64,000 nucleotides of DNA from Owenia fusiformis (taxonomy: Eukaryota; Annelida; Polychaeta; Sabellida; Oweniidae): NCBI GenBank assembly GCA_903813345.2, contig CAIIXF020000010.1, forward strand, positions 30,128,828-30,192,827. Direction: 5' to 3'. Shown here in pieces: positions 63,852 through 64,000 of this stretch. Numbering within the stretch: position 1 is the first letter of the stretch; every line of letters begins with the position of its first letter. The notes under the pieces were generated by a model. It was not told where the DNA came from, searched no databases, and saw only the letters and a list, made by a program, of their open reading frames with translations. A program made the translations under genes and the position numbers.

Positions 63852-64000
63852 CTGGAAAAATTAGACAAATAGGCATATTTTAAGATACATTTGTAATCAA
63901 AATTGACCACTCTAGTAAATCATGCAACCTATATTTGGTATGATATCATTCTTATGTTCTCAAACAATTAAAAATACCTATGACAATATGATATCATAAA
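63852..64000. other. ATR intron, right edge
   Basis: Intron sequence upstream of the first visible ATR exon; nothing else seen. Confidence 0.6.

Overview
This is a window of AT-rich, intron-rich animal nuclear DNA with no prokaryotic features. Multi-exon genes with GT-AG introns, a Toll-like receptor, a RING-NHL protein and tandem-repeat elements carrying an ACGG microsatellite suggest a marine invertebrate, most likely a lophotrochozoan and perhaps a bivalve mollusc. The phylum is an inference.

The backbone is one very large gene on the minus strand, the checkpoint kinase ATR. I could read 32 consecutive exons (about 63.85 kb down to 0.40 kb) by homology plus splice sites. Every exon junction is in phase, giving about 1490 codons. 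They cover most of the N-terminal HEAT solenoid, the UME region and the start of the FAT domain. The start codon lies beyond 64000; the rest of FAT, the kinase domain and FATC lie to the left of position 1.

Two immune-type genes lie on the opposite strand inside the two largest FAT introns. A three-exon gene (12.15-17.37 kb) encodes a tandem-RING/NHL protein, a probable E3 ubiquitin ligase. An intronless gene (22.48-24.80 kb) encodes a complete Toll-like receptor, with a duplicated promoter block carrying an IRF/ISRE-like site in each copy. A small three-exon ORF and a partial gene lie inside a 6.35-kb inverted-repeat transposon in another ATR intron.

The most unusual feature is that at least eight ATR exons carry tandem arrays (periods 89-209 bp, 1-11 extra copies) that straddle an exon-intron boundary and multiply the splice donor or acceptor. 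In the array upstream of the FAT exon at 19.44-19.59 kb, the period is 120 bp, the acceptor is repeated nine extra times, and all copies are open and in the exon's own frame. Alternative acceptors could therefore add 40-residue units to ATR. The last 127 bp of the TLR gene are duplicated in the same style.

The remaining intron sequence is dense with mobile DNA: a mariner with a transposase relic, several TA-flanked elements, hAT-like elements (one inserted inside an ATR exon array), TTAA-flanked elements, a 560-bp foldback, a 5'-truncated LINE with a 14-bp target duplication, pearl-like tandem repeats and several minisatellites.
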